Shown: one piece after another, positions 8,760-16,227 of the stretch
Layout: the number at the start of each line of letters is the position of its first letter
How positions within the stretch are numbered: the first letter of the stretch is position 1
From: Fusobacterium sp.
GTDB lineage: Bacteria; Cyanobacteriota; Vampirovibrionia; Gastranaerophilales; Gastranaerophilaceae
DNA length: 64,000 nt
Assembly (NCBI GenBank): GCA_023662905.1
Contig: JAMPIJ010000007.1
Coordinates: 1-64,000, forward strand
Direction of reading: 5' to 3'
Notes under the pieces: model-generated
The model's input: the letters and a program-made list of their open reading frames with translations, nothing else
Database searches by the model: none
Told to the model about the DNA's origin: nothing
Translations under genes and position numbers: made by a program

Positions 8760-10008
8760 TTATTTTATATTAGACAGTTTAAACTTATTATTTTTAATTG
8801 CACTCGTGGTTGTAACCGTTTGCGTAATGATTTATCAAGGGTTCAACTACTGCAAAAACGCTAAGGAAAACTTGAGATATTACTCAATATTCTTCTTGTT
8901 TTTCCTTTCAATGGTCGGCGCATTGCTCAGTAACCACTTAGGTTTAACATGGGTATTTGTCGAAGCAACAACATTGACCAGCGCATATTTAATTATGCTT
9001 CACAAATCTAAAAACTCACTTGAAGCGACTTGGAAATATACATTCCTCTGCTCAATCGGTATTTCACTGGCATTTGTAGGTATAATCCTCCTACTTATCG
9101 GTTCAGGAAGCGTAAACTCACTCTTCTATAACGATTTGTACGCAAACGCAACAGCAATCAACCCGTTCTGGTTAAAATTATCATTCATATTTATTTTAAT
9201 CGGTTTCGGTACAAAAGCAGGTTTTGCACCTGTTCACAGCTGGCTCCCTGACGCACACGCAGAAGCGCCGTCACCGGTTTCAGCAATGTTATCAGCAACA
9301 TTGTTAAACTCTGCGGTTCTCGTTATCCTCAGACTCGTAAAACTTATGAGCCTTGCAGGTTTGGGCCACACTGTTCAAGTGCTAATGCTTACGATGGGAC
9401 TTCTTTCAATCTTCATCACAGCAGTTTATGTATACAAAATTAAAAACTATAAAAGAATGCTCGCTTACTCATCTGTAGAAAATATGGGTATCATAGCAAT
9501 CGGTATCGCGCTCGGAAGCTTAGGTACAATCGGTGCGCTGATTCACTTACTTTCACACTCATTGATTAAGAGTTCATTATTCTTGACTTCCGGCAACATT
9601 CTTCACCTTTACAACACAAAAGAAGTTGCAGAAGTTAAAGACCTCGTAAATAAAAACAAATGCACATCTTGGTTATGGTTACTCGGCGCAATGTTAATCC
9701 TTGCGATTCCGCCATCACCGCTGTTCCTGTCAGAATTTTTAATCATTAAACAATTCTTACTCAATCAGCAATACATTCTGTGCGTGGCGTTCGTTCTTCT
9801 GTTAACAATCGTTCTCTACGGTATCATGAGTACAGTTTTGAAAATGGACTACAGCAAGGACGCAAACACTGAAACACAACCGGTCAAATTACCGTTCAAC
9901 AACTATTTACCTCAAATATTCCTGATTGTAACGGCAATCGTACTCGGTATTTATATGCCAAACGGATTATTTGAACTAATTAAAAACGCAGGTGGTATAA
10001 TATGGTAA
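8752..10008 (+). CDS. hyfF: HyfF-like antiporter-type membrane subunit
   Basis: A 418-residue NuoN/NuoL-like subunit, shorter than NuoL and matching HyfF. The signature GFGTKAGFAPVHSWLPDAHA with following EAPSPVSAMLSA is intact, as are KRMLAYSSVENMG and LIHLLSHSLIKSSLFLTSG. In this family such residues form a proton or sodium channel. It overlaps hyfE by 8 bp and the large-subunit gene by 7 bp, which indicates tight coupling in a single operon. Confidence 0.92.
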   Translation: MNNYFILDSLNLLFLIALVVVTVCVMIYQGFNYCKNAKENLRYYSIFFLFFLSMVGALLSNHLGLTWVFVEATTLTSAYLIMLHKSKNSLEATWKYTFLCSIGISLAFVGIILLLIGSGSVNSLFYNDLYANATAINPFWLKLSFIFILIGFGTKAGFAPVHSWLPDAHAEAPSPVSAMLSATLLNSAVLVILRLVKLMSLAGLGHTVQVLMLTMGLLSIFITAVYVYKIKNYKRMLAYSSVENMGIIAIGIALGSLGTIGALIHLLSHSLIKSSLFLTSGNILHLYNTKEVAEVKDLVNKNKCTSWLWLLGAMLILAIPPSPLFLSEFLIIKQFLLNQQYILCVAFVLLLTIVLYGIMSTVLKMDYSKDANTETQPVKLPFNNYLPQIFLIVTAIVLGIYMPNGLFELIKNAGGIIW

Positions 10009-11435
10009 TGACAAAAACACTCAAATTCAATAATAACGAAGTAATAAAAAAATCAGACATTCCAGTTGTTGAATTCAACGAATTTATGCTTATGGTAAGC
10101 GACACACACTACCGCGTAGCGAATTTGTTCATCAACAAGGAAGAAGAATACAGAAACAACTTATATGCAGTGATTGCGGACGACAAAAACGCAGAATTGC
10201 ATATCGTTGGAACAATCGTCGGAAACGAATATCCGTCATTGACACTCAGACGTCCATCAGTTCACATGTTTGAACGTGAAATTTACGAAAACTACGGAAT
10301 CCGTCCTGCGGGTCACCCGTTCTTGAAACCTGTCAGAGTAAATGAGGGTTATGAATTCTTAAAATCAGACGATTTACAATCACACGAAGTTGCAGTTGGC
10401 CCTGTTCACGCAGGTATCATCGAACCCGGCCACTTTAGATTTTTATGTCAGGGTGAACGAGTAATGCACCTTGAGATTCAACTCGGCTGGCAGCACCGCG
10501 GCGTTGAAAAAATGCTTAAAAACAAACCAAGCATTCAACTTGCAGAATCAATCTGCGGGGATACAACAATCGGTCACTCAATGACATTTGCCCGCGGTTT
10601 AGAAGCGCTTTCAGGAATGAAAGTTTGCAGCCGCGCACAAACAATCCGTAAAATCGCACTCGAAATGGAAAGAATGGCGATTCATATCGGTGACATCGGC
10701 GCAATCGCAGGCGATATCGCCTACCTTATGGCCGCAAACGTTCTGGGTGTAACAAGAACTTTAGTTATTAACACATTACTCGAAATCTCAGGCAGCCGTT
10801 TTGGTAAAGGCTTGATGAGAATAGGCGGCGTAAACTTTGATATAGATGAAGAACTCAAAGGCAAAGTCGTTTCAATGCTTGAAGAAGTCGATAACCGCGT
10901 TACAGAAATGTGCGACGCTATGTTTGCCAACGCTTCAGTTCTCTCAAGACTTGAAAACACCGGTATGGTTTCAACTAAAAAAGCCGAAGAAATCGGTATG
11001 GTTGGCCCTGCCGCAAGAGCGTCAGGCGTAATCGTTGATAGCCGAATTTATAACGACTACAAAGATTTCACACCTGTATCAGCAAATAACGGTGACGTTT
11101 GGGCAAGAGCTTATCAAAGAGTTTTGGAAATCAAACAATCAAAAGATATGATTCTCGAAATGCTTGACGAACTCAACGGCACTCTCGAAACACCTGAAAT
11201 AAAAACTGATTACGCGAAAGACAGCATGTGTATCACACTTACTGAGGGTTGGAGAGGCGAAATTCAACACGTAATCACAACAGATAAAAACGGTGCCATC
11301 GAGCAATACAAAATCAAAGATCCATCATTCCACAACTGGTTCGGCCTTGCACTGGCTGTCAGAAACAACCAGATTTCAGACTTCCCTGTCTGCAACAAAA
11401 GTTTCGACCTTTCATACTGTGGATTTGACTTATAA
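10002..11435 (+). CDS. hyfG: HyfG-like large subunit lacking NiFe-site cysteines
   Basis: A 477-residue protein with a NuoC-like N-terminal part (SLTLRRPSVHMFEREIYENYGI) fused to a NuoD/NiFe-hydrogenase large-subunit part (GHFRFLCQGERVMHLEIQLG; QHRGVEK). True group 4 hydrogenases bind NiFe through a CGxC motif near the middle and a C-terminal DPCxxC. Here the first site reads ICGDTTIGH, keeping Cys185 but not the second Cys, and the C-terminus ends SFDLSYCGFDL with no DPCxxC. NiFe chemistry is therefore unlikely. Such proteins are known as Ehr (energy-converting hydrogenase-related) subunits. No hyp maturation genes are in the window. GGTGG precedes the ATG. Confidence 0.9.
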   Translation: MVMTKTLKFNNNEVIKKSDIPVVEFNEFMLMVSDTHYRVANLFINKEEEYRNNLYAVIADDKNAELHIVGTIVGNEYPSLTLRRPSVHMFEREIYENYGIRPAGHPFLKPVRVNEGYEFLKSDDLQSHEVAVGPVHAGIIEPGHFRFLCQGERVMHLEIQLGWQHRGVEKMLKNKPSIQLAESICGDTTIGHSMTFARGLEALSGMKVCSRAQTIRKIALEMERMAIHIGDIGAIAGDIAYLMAANVLGVTRTLVINTLLEISGSRFGKGLMRIGGVNFDIDEELKGKVVSMLEEVDNRVTEMCDAMFANASVLSRLENTGMVSTKKAEEIGMVGPAARASGVIVDSRIYNDYKDFTPVSANNGDVWARAYQRVLEIKQSKDMILEMLDELNGTLETPEIKTDYAKDSMCITLTEGWRGEIQHVITTDKNGAIEQYKIKDPSFHNWFGLALAVRNNQISDFPVCNKSFDLSYCGFDL

Positions 11436-11450
11436 TAAAAGGAAACAACC

Positions 11451-12182
11451 ATGTTTAAAACATTAAAAACAGTACACTTACAAAAAAATCAAATAATAAA
11501 AGACATAAGAGGCCGCGAGATTAAACCAAGATTCAGAGGCTTGCCGGTAATCGATGAAGCGAAATTGACAAACCTTGAAGAATGTCAAAAAGCTTGCCCG
11601 ACCTGCGCAATAACCAACGACAAAAAAATAGACCTCGGCAAATGCACATTCTGTGGCGAATGCGCACGCGTTTCAAACGGCGCAATCTCATTCACCCGCA
11701 ACCACAAATACTGCGCAACAAAACGCGAAGATTTAATCGTTAATGGTGAAATCAACCCGATTGTTGCAAAAGAAGAAATAACAAAGGTTTTCGGCCAATC
11801 ACTAAAATTACGTCAAGTTTCAGCCGGCGGCTGCAACTCTTGCGAAATGGAATTGAACGCTTGCGGCAACGCAAACTTCGATATCGGAAGATACGGTATT
11901 GATTTCGTAGCTTCCCCACGCCACGCAGACGGCGTCGTAATCACCGGCCCTGTAACTAAAAACATGGCAAAAGCTTTGGAAGATACACTTCTTTCAACAC
12001 CGGAACCAAGAATAGTCATCGCAGTCGGTGCCTGCGCAATTTCAGGCGGAGTATTTCAAGATTCTGACGAACTCGATAGAACTTTCTTTGAAAGACATCC
12101 TGTCGATTTGTACATCCCAGGCTGCCCTGCGCACCCGCTTACAATAATCAACGGAATACTTGATTATTTAGGTGTCAAGTAA
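11451..12182 (+). CDS. hyfI: HyfI-like small subunit fused to a one-cluster ferredoxin domain
   Basis: A 243-residue protein. The C-terminal half is NuoB/HyfI-like, with four cluster ligands in GGCNSCE, GACAISGG and PGCPAHP. The N-terminal half is a ferredoxin-like domain (about residues 42-75) with CQKACP and CTFCGEC. Read against a 2[4Fe-4S] ferredoxin, motif 2 keeps Cys I-III but has Ser at Cys IV, and motif 1 keeps Cys IV. That leaves one complete cluster (motif 2 I-III plus motif 1 IV), with the other lost. In Hyf/Hyc complexes the ferredoxin part is a separate protein (HyfH/HycF). Last gene of the operon, followed by a strong terminator. Confidence 0.9.
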   Translation: MFKTLKTVHLQKNQIIKDIRGREIKPRFRGLPVIDEAKLTNLEECQKACPTCAITNDKKIDLGKCTFCGECARVSNGAISFTRNHKYCATKREDLIVNGEINPIVAKEEITKVFGQSLKLRQVSAGGCNSCEMELNACGNANFDIGRYGIDFVASPRHADGVVITGPVTKNMAKALEDTLLSTPEPRIVIAVGACAISGGVFQDSDELDRTFFERHPVDLYIPGCPAHPLTIINGILDYLGVK

Positions 12183-12199
12183 TATAATTTATAAGTAAA

Positions 12200-12234
12200 G
12201 TTTCGCCCCTAAAACTGGGGCGAAACAATTTTAA
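12200..12234 (+). terminator. Terminator of the hyf-like operon
   Basis: GTTTCGCCCC-TAAAACT-GGGGCGAAAC followed by AATTTT, 18 bases after the small-subunit stop codon. Confidence 0.85.
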
Positions 12235-12250
12235 AAGGTTTTATCTAGCC

Positions 12251-13450
12251 GTGAAGAAGATTTGTTTAATATTTACACTAATTTTATTATCATTTATACC
12301 CGCACAAGCAATCGAAGAAGCTGAAGTTGCCCCCGTTGAACTTAAAGACGTCATTTTAGAGAGCGAAGTCGAACAGGTTCAGGAAGCAGCACCACGTGTT
12401 GAAGATATTCAGATTCCGCACGAAAAATCATTTTCCGAAAGGGTTCACGATATCCTGAAAGGCGAAGCAATTCAAACCGATACGCCGTACTGTTTATTAA
12501 GCGATAAATTAACATTTAAATACCAACACGGGCCGGTAGAAAGTCTTCATCTTTGGGGCGCATATCAAGGCCAACTAGGGGTTCACCTGCAAGAACATGC
12601 GGGCGGCTATACTGATTACACAGAAGGCGTAATAAATGTCGGCCTAGATGGTAAATTCAAAGGCGGAAAAGAAGATTTCCGAATTTTATTTAACCTCAAC
12701 CCGCAACACGGTAGAAACTTCTGGCAAAATCTTCCTGCCGATTTATATGTTGCAACAAATAGAATTCCGCACCACCGCGTAATGTTCGGGAACTCCCGCC
12801 CACCTGTTGGTATTGAAGGCGGTCAAAGCCCTTATACATTACCGTTTATAAGCCGCGCACAAATATCAAGAACATTCGGTACAGTCCGTAAATTCGGTGT
12901 AAGGGTTCAGGGTAACTACGATTTAGTAGACTATGACTTTGGTGGCTACAGTTCTGACACATACTTCAGAAAATTCTTCCCTGGGGTAGAATTTACCGGC
13001 TGGGTAAACTTCAAACCGTTAGGCAAAACCGACGGGCGCTATGGGAACTTAAAACTTGGCGGCGGTATCAACGGCGGTCAATACGGAAGCGGCGAGTTTT
13101 TCGTTGCAGGCGCATACGCAGGCTACGAATACAAAAGATTTTTTGCGAACTTTGAATGGGCGCAAGCAGACGGTTATAACGGTGTCGCCGGCTACACAAA
13201 CACACAGGCTTCAGGTTTTTATACAACGGTCGGCTACAAAATCACCCCGAAAGTTCAGTTAGTGGCAAGATTTGACCAATTTGACCCTGATAGAAACGTA
13301 AGCCACAACTTACGTCGGGAATACTCAGCCGGTATCAACTATTTTATCAAAGGTCAGGGGTTAAGACTTATCCTGAACTATGTATTCTGCCAAAATCAGG
13401 GCCGCGCGGATTCACACAGAATCATGGTAGGCACACAGATTTTGCTGTAA
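12251..13450 (+). CDS. Outer-membrane porin-like beta-barrel protein
   Basis: A 399-residue exported protein. Residues 1-20 form a signal peptide (KKICLIFTLILLSFIPAQA) cleaved before IEEAEV. From about residue 80 onward it shows alternating aromatic/glycine beta-strand pattern (GAYQGQLGVHL, FFVAGAYAGYEYKRFFANFEWAQ, GFYTTVGYKITPKVQLVARFDQF), typical of phosphate-selective-porin (OprP/OprO)-like barrels. The start is GTG at 12251, with AAAGG about 12 bases upstream. It is separated from the hyf-like operon by a terminator. An outer-membrane barrel shows the host has two membranes. Solute specificity is unknown. Confidence 0.8.
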   Translation: MKKICLIFTLILLSFIPAQAIEEAEVAPVELKDVILESEVEQVQEAAPRVEDIQIPHEKSFSERVHDILKGEAIQTDTPYCLLSDKLTFKYQHGPVESLHLWGAYQGQLGVHLQEHAGGYTDYTEGVINVGLDGKFKGGKEDFRILFNLNPQHGRNFWQNLPADLYVATNRIPHHRVMFGNSRPPVGIEGGQSPYTLPFISRAQISRTFGTVRKFGVRVQGNYDLVDYDFGGYSSDTYFRKFFPGVEFTGWVNFKPLGKTDGRYGNLKLGGGINGGQYGSGEFFVAGAYAGYEYKRFFANFEWAQADGYNGVAGYTNTQASGFYTTVGYKITPKVQLVARFDQFDPDRNVSHNLRREYSAGINYFIKGQGLRLILNYVFCQNQGRADSHRIMVGTQILL

Positions 13451-13490
13451 TATTTAAGCAAAAAATTTCCTTGACGATTTTTACCTAATT

Positions 13491-14138
13491 ATGGACATAA
13501 AACATTCATACCCGACCCAAAACTTTGGTGCAAAATATATAACAACTACTAAAATAAAAGAAAAACACCCCCTCTCAATGTTTTTTCGTAATATAGATGT
13601 AGATATAGTAGAATTAAAACGTACAGAAGATATCCCAAGCATAAAAAACTATGTTGCATCCGACCCTCACTGTACATTGGGAACTGAGTTTCTAGTCAAT
13701 TTTCAAGATCCAATCCACAAAGAGAATTATAGAGCGTTTGCAATTACACGCCAACGCTATAACCATAAAGAACTGAATCCTAAAGATATACTCGGCTTTT
13801 GCGACGGTTTCCTAACTTACAACTGGCGTGACGGGAATATATTTTTCATCCAGCATCTTGAAACGACCTCAATAAATAATAAACACAGACCTCCAAAGAA
13901 AAAAAACATATCATTCTTCGGTTTAAATTTTCAAATTACCGAACAAACAAAAGGAATTGGCAAAGCAATCTTGAGAAATATAATAAAAATAAACGGTGAC
14001 GACCTTGATTCAATAGAACTAGAAGCAATGCCGACCTCAAAAAATTTTTACCGTCATATCGGATTTGTAGATAATTGTATAAATAATCCAGATCACTTCT
14101 GCCTACCACGCCACAAATTTAATAAATTAAAATCTTGA
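13491..14138 (+). CDS. GNAT-like acetyltransferase
   Basis: A 215-residue protein. The C-terminal half has a GNAT-like pattern: an acetyl-CoA loop-like stretch KGIGKAILRNIIKI, then a beta strand (DSIELEAMP) and SKNFYRHIGFVD, the usual 'YxxxGF' ending of the fold. The N-terminus (MDIKHSYPTQNFGAKY) carries an FGAK motif also seen in modified form in the giant protein at 50943 (SFGKK). Substrate is unknown. No clear Shine-Dalgarno sequence precedes the ATG. It is followed by tRNA-Ser on the same strand. Confidence 0.55.
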   Translation: MDIKHSYPTQNFGAKYITTTKIKEKHPLSMFFRNIDVDIVELKRTEDIPSIKNYVASDPHCTLGTEFLVNFQDPIHKENYRAFAITRQRYNHKELNPKDILGFCDGFLTYNWRDGNIFFIQHLETTSINNKHRPPKKKNISFFGLNFQITEQTKGIGKAILRNIIKINGDDLDSIELEAMPTSKNFYRHIGFVDNCINNPDHFCLPRHKFNKLKS

Positions 14139-14181
14139 CAATAAAAATTCAGCGAATAGAATATAGATATCCAAACTCCTT

Positions 14182-14268
14182 GGAGGAGTGCCAGAGCGGT
14201 TGATTGGAGCAGTCTTGAAAACTGTCGAACGTTCACGCGTTCCGTGGGTTCGAATCCCACCTCCTCCT
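14182..14268 (+). tRNA. tRNA-Ser (UGA anticodon)
   Basis: Class II tRNA with acceptor GGAGGAG/CTCCTCC, anticodon loop CTTGAAA (anticodon TGA) on stem GCAGT/ACTGT, a long variable arm and T arm GTGGG-TTCGAAT-CCCAC. CCA is not encoded. The last 17 bases are repeated perfectly at 14457-14473. Confidence 0.95.
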
Positions 14269-14473
14269 AATAAAAACGGGCTAACATTGTTAGACCCGTT
14301 TTTATTTGTAATAAGGTAGGCTTTGAAAGAACCCGCACAAGGCGGAGCCTTGTCAAGTGGGTTCGGCGCGAGCCGGCTGAGAGCGGAGTGCTTTTGGAGT
14401 CCGGATGAAATCCGGCAACAAAACACGGAGACTCGTTAAACGCCGGCGAGCAAGAGGAATCCCACCTCCTCCT
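14269..14473 (+). repeat. tRNA-linked element behind tRNA-Ser, ending in a copy of the tRNA 3' end
   Basis: A 205-bp unit begins right after tRNA-Ser and ends with a perfect 17-bp copy of the tRNA 3' end (14252-14268 = 14457-14473). It contains a terminator hairpin and then a nested hairpin. The nested hairpin has an outer stem GAACCC/GGGTTC (14329-14364) and an inner stem ACAAGGC-GGA-GCCTTGT. It closes with CGTTAAACGCCGGCGAGCAAGAG just before the copy, given here as CGTTAAACGC then CGGCGAGCAAGAG. Related units follow tRNA-Tyr and tRNA-Asp. The region has no credible ORF. Confidence 0.75.
14272..14305 (+). terminator. Terminator after tRNA-Ser
   Basis: AAAAACGGG-c-TAAC-att-GTTA-ga-CCCGTTTTT, immediately downstream of the tRNA. 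Confidence 0.8.
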
Positions 14474-14479
14474 CCATTT

Positions 14480-14505
14480 AAAGCCACCTTAAAGGTGGCT
14501 TTTTT
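14480..14505 (+). terminator. Second terminator beyond the tRNA-Ser 3'-end copy
   Basis: AAAGCCACC-TTAAA-GGTGGCTTTTTT lies six bases after the duplicated tRNA 3' end. If the unit at 14269-14473 was inserted, this would be the original terminator of tRNA-Ser. Confidence 0.8.
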
Positions 14506-14523
14506 ACATAAGGATTTACACAA

Positions 14524-14772
14524 ATGCCCGTAACTTTTGATGGAAAAATAAATACAACTTATCCTAAAACAACGCCACGCGTAAATAAGCGACAAAACTT
14601 GCAGAACGCCGCAACAACCGCTGGCGGATGGTTTGCGTTCGGCGTTGGGCTTGATTATGCCGGTCGAAAGTGTCAGGTTTTCAAATCTCCAACAAAAAAT
14701 TCAATTCTTATCAATGGAATTCTTGCAGCCGGCGCCGGCTTATGGGCACTGATTCCGAAAAAAAATAGCTAA
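14524..14772 (+). CDS. Small hypothetical membrane protein
   Basis: An 82-residue protein with two hydrophobic stretches, at about residues 30-45 (TTAGGWFAFGVGLDYAG) and 60-76 (SILINGILAAGAGLWALIP), and a basic tail (KKNS). AAGGA lies 10 bases before the ATG. I do not recognise a family. It sits directly behind the terminator that ends the tRNA-Ser region, and ahead of the AIPR-like gene with a 194-bp gap, so it is probably a separate unit. Confidence 0.6.
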   Translation: MPVTFDGKINTTYPKTTPRVNKRQNLQNAATTAGGWFAFGVGLDYAGRKCQVFKSPTKNSILINGILAAGAGLWALIPKKNS

Positions 14773-14966
14773 ATTAGTCACCGCATTACATTGACAATTC
14801 CAAAAACTATGATATTATAAAGTTAACTTATAGAATAATTTTTCTATTAAGTTCCCAGTATCATATTGATGTGGAAAATAAAAATATAAAAACAAATTTG
14901 TAATTCATAGTTGTTCTATGTCTTTATTATACTTGGGGGTGTAATTTTTTATTTAAGGAGACAGCT
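14773..14966 (+). promoter_or_regulatory. Intergenic region with inverted repeats before the AIPR-like gene
   Basis: No gene here. It holds an imperfect inverted repeat, AACTTATAGAA/TTCTATTAAGTT near 14823-14852, a second short one, CATAG-TTGTT-CTATG, upstream of a TATACT -10-like box, and AAGGAG seven bases before the ATG at 14967. The repeats could be operators. No -35 is convincing. Confidence 0.35.
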
Positions 14967-16133
14967 ATGTCAGAAAAGTTAACTTTAAATGTGAAATCAT
15001 TTAAAAAGATGGATGATCCTACAGACACAAACGGTCGTCCAAAGTATGTTTGCTACGTTGAAACGAGTTCTATCCCAGAAGCCTTTTCCTACTGGATGGG
15101 GACTAATCCCAGAGAACAAAAAATGAATACTAACGTTGCAAAAAGAATCTCATCAAGTCTTGAAGACAATTCCAACTTTCACGAATTAAATCGTGGAATT
15201 CTCATGTCAGTAGACAGCATTACATTTGACAACAAAACAAACACTGCAACGATTGAAATGACTGACCCAACAATACACGGAAACATTGATGGCGGTCACA
15301 CTCTTAGAACAATTCTTGATAATAAAAACAGACTTGATACAATTCTTAATACACGATACGTTTTTTGCGAATTTATCACAGGCCTCCAATCCCCTGTTGA
15401 CTTAGCAGAAGCTAGAAACACATCCGTTCAAGTGGATACAAAGTCTATTGAAGAACTTAAAAATAACTTTCAACCACTCAAACAAGCAATGGCTGAATTG
15501 AAATTCGCAGACAAAATTGCATATAGAATGAATGAAGAAAAACCCATAGACATTCGTGAAATCATAGCAATAATCATTATGTTTACTCAAGAGATTTTCC
15601 CGAATTTCACGCAAAATGGTACATTGGCAGATACACAACCAATTCAATGTTATTCAGGCAAAGAAAGCAGTTTAAGAAAATTCATAAACTTAAAAAACCG
15701 AGAAGAAATCATTAAAAATATGCAGCCAGTCATAAAAGACATTTTTGATCTTTGGGATGAGGTAGAAAAAACATTTGCGGACAAAGCAAACGCCACTGGA
15801 AAATACAGATACGGTACACGTAAATATTCAAAATACACAGGGGAAATCATTGGCCAAACAACATTCTATGAGAACGATATTAAATATATTATTCCACGTG
15901 GTTTAATGTTTCCACTAGTCGGAGCGTTTAGGGCGCTAATTTGCCGCGCCCCAAATGGTACATATTATTGGCTAGAATCGCCACTCAAGATCTGGAACAA
16001 CATAGGTTCAAATCTCACCGGTATAATTCTTGAAGAAAAAGCAGAGAACCCAGATATGATTGCTAAAAATAGCAATTTATGGAGTAATCTATTTAAAGAA
16101 GTCTATATTAACGGTGTTTTACTAAAAAAATAG
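14967..16133 (+). CDS. AIPR-like protein, possible abortive-infection defence gene
   Basis: A 388-residue protein resembling the AIPR (abortive infection phage resistance) / DGQHR-type group. Features seen are HELNRGILMSVDSI, then GNIDGGHTLRTILD in the place of the family's NG-x-QT or DGxHR block, then VFCEFITG and LAEARNTSVQVDTKSIEEL, which resembles the conserved region after that block. No nuclease or membrane domain is visible. AAGGAG precedes the ATG by seven bases and a strong terminator follows, so it is a single-gene unit. Location beside a tRNA gene with a duplicated 3' end fits a transferred defence gene. The family assignment is by motif impression and could be wrong. Confidence 0.5.
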   Translation: MSEKLTLNVKSFKKMDDPTDTNGRPKYVCYVETSSIPEAFSYWMGTNPREQKMNTNVAKRISSSLEDNSNFHELNRGILMSVDSITFDNKTNTATIEMTDPTIHGNIDGGHTLRTILDNKNRLDTILNTRYVFCEFITGLQSPVDLAEARNTSVQVDTKSIEELKNNFQPLKQAMAELKFADKIAYRMNEEKPIDIREIIAIIIMFTQEIFPNFTQNGTLADTQPIQCYSGKESSLRKFINLKNREEIIKNMQPVIKDIFDLWDEVEKTFADKANATGKYRYGTRKYSKYTGEIIGQTTFYENDIKYIIPRGLMFPLVGAFRALICRAPNGTYYWLESPLKIWNNIGSNLTGIILEEKAENPDMIAKNSNLWSNLFKEVYINGVLLKK

Positions 16134-16142
16134 ATAAAGACT

Positions 16143-16172
16143 AACGCGGAGTATAAAATACTCCGCGTTTTC
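16143..16172 (+). terminator. Terminator of the AIPR-like gene
   Basis: AACGCGGAGTA-TAAAA-TACTCCGCGTT followed by TTC and AT-rich sequence, ten bases after the stop codon. Confidence 0.85.
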
Positions 16173-16192
16173 AATATTGACTAAACACGCAT

Positions 16193-16221
16193 TTGATTAT
16201 AGATATCTGTTGTAGTATAAT
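16193..16221 (+). promoter_or_regulatory. Promoter positioned for leaderless mRNA (gene at 16228)
   Basis: TTGATT (16193-16198), a 17-base spacer and TATAAT (16216-16221). Six bases (TTCATT) separate the -10 from the ATG, so transcription would begin at or near the start codon. Confidence 0.65.
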
Positions 16222-16227
16222 TTCATT

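Noticed and set aside
14127-14426. Open frames over tRNA-Ser and the following unit
   Set aside because: They are antisense to a clear tRNA and structured sequence, with no ribosome-binding site or protein-like composition.
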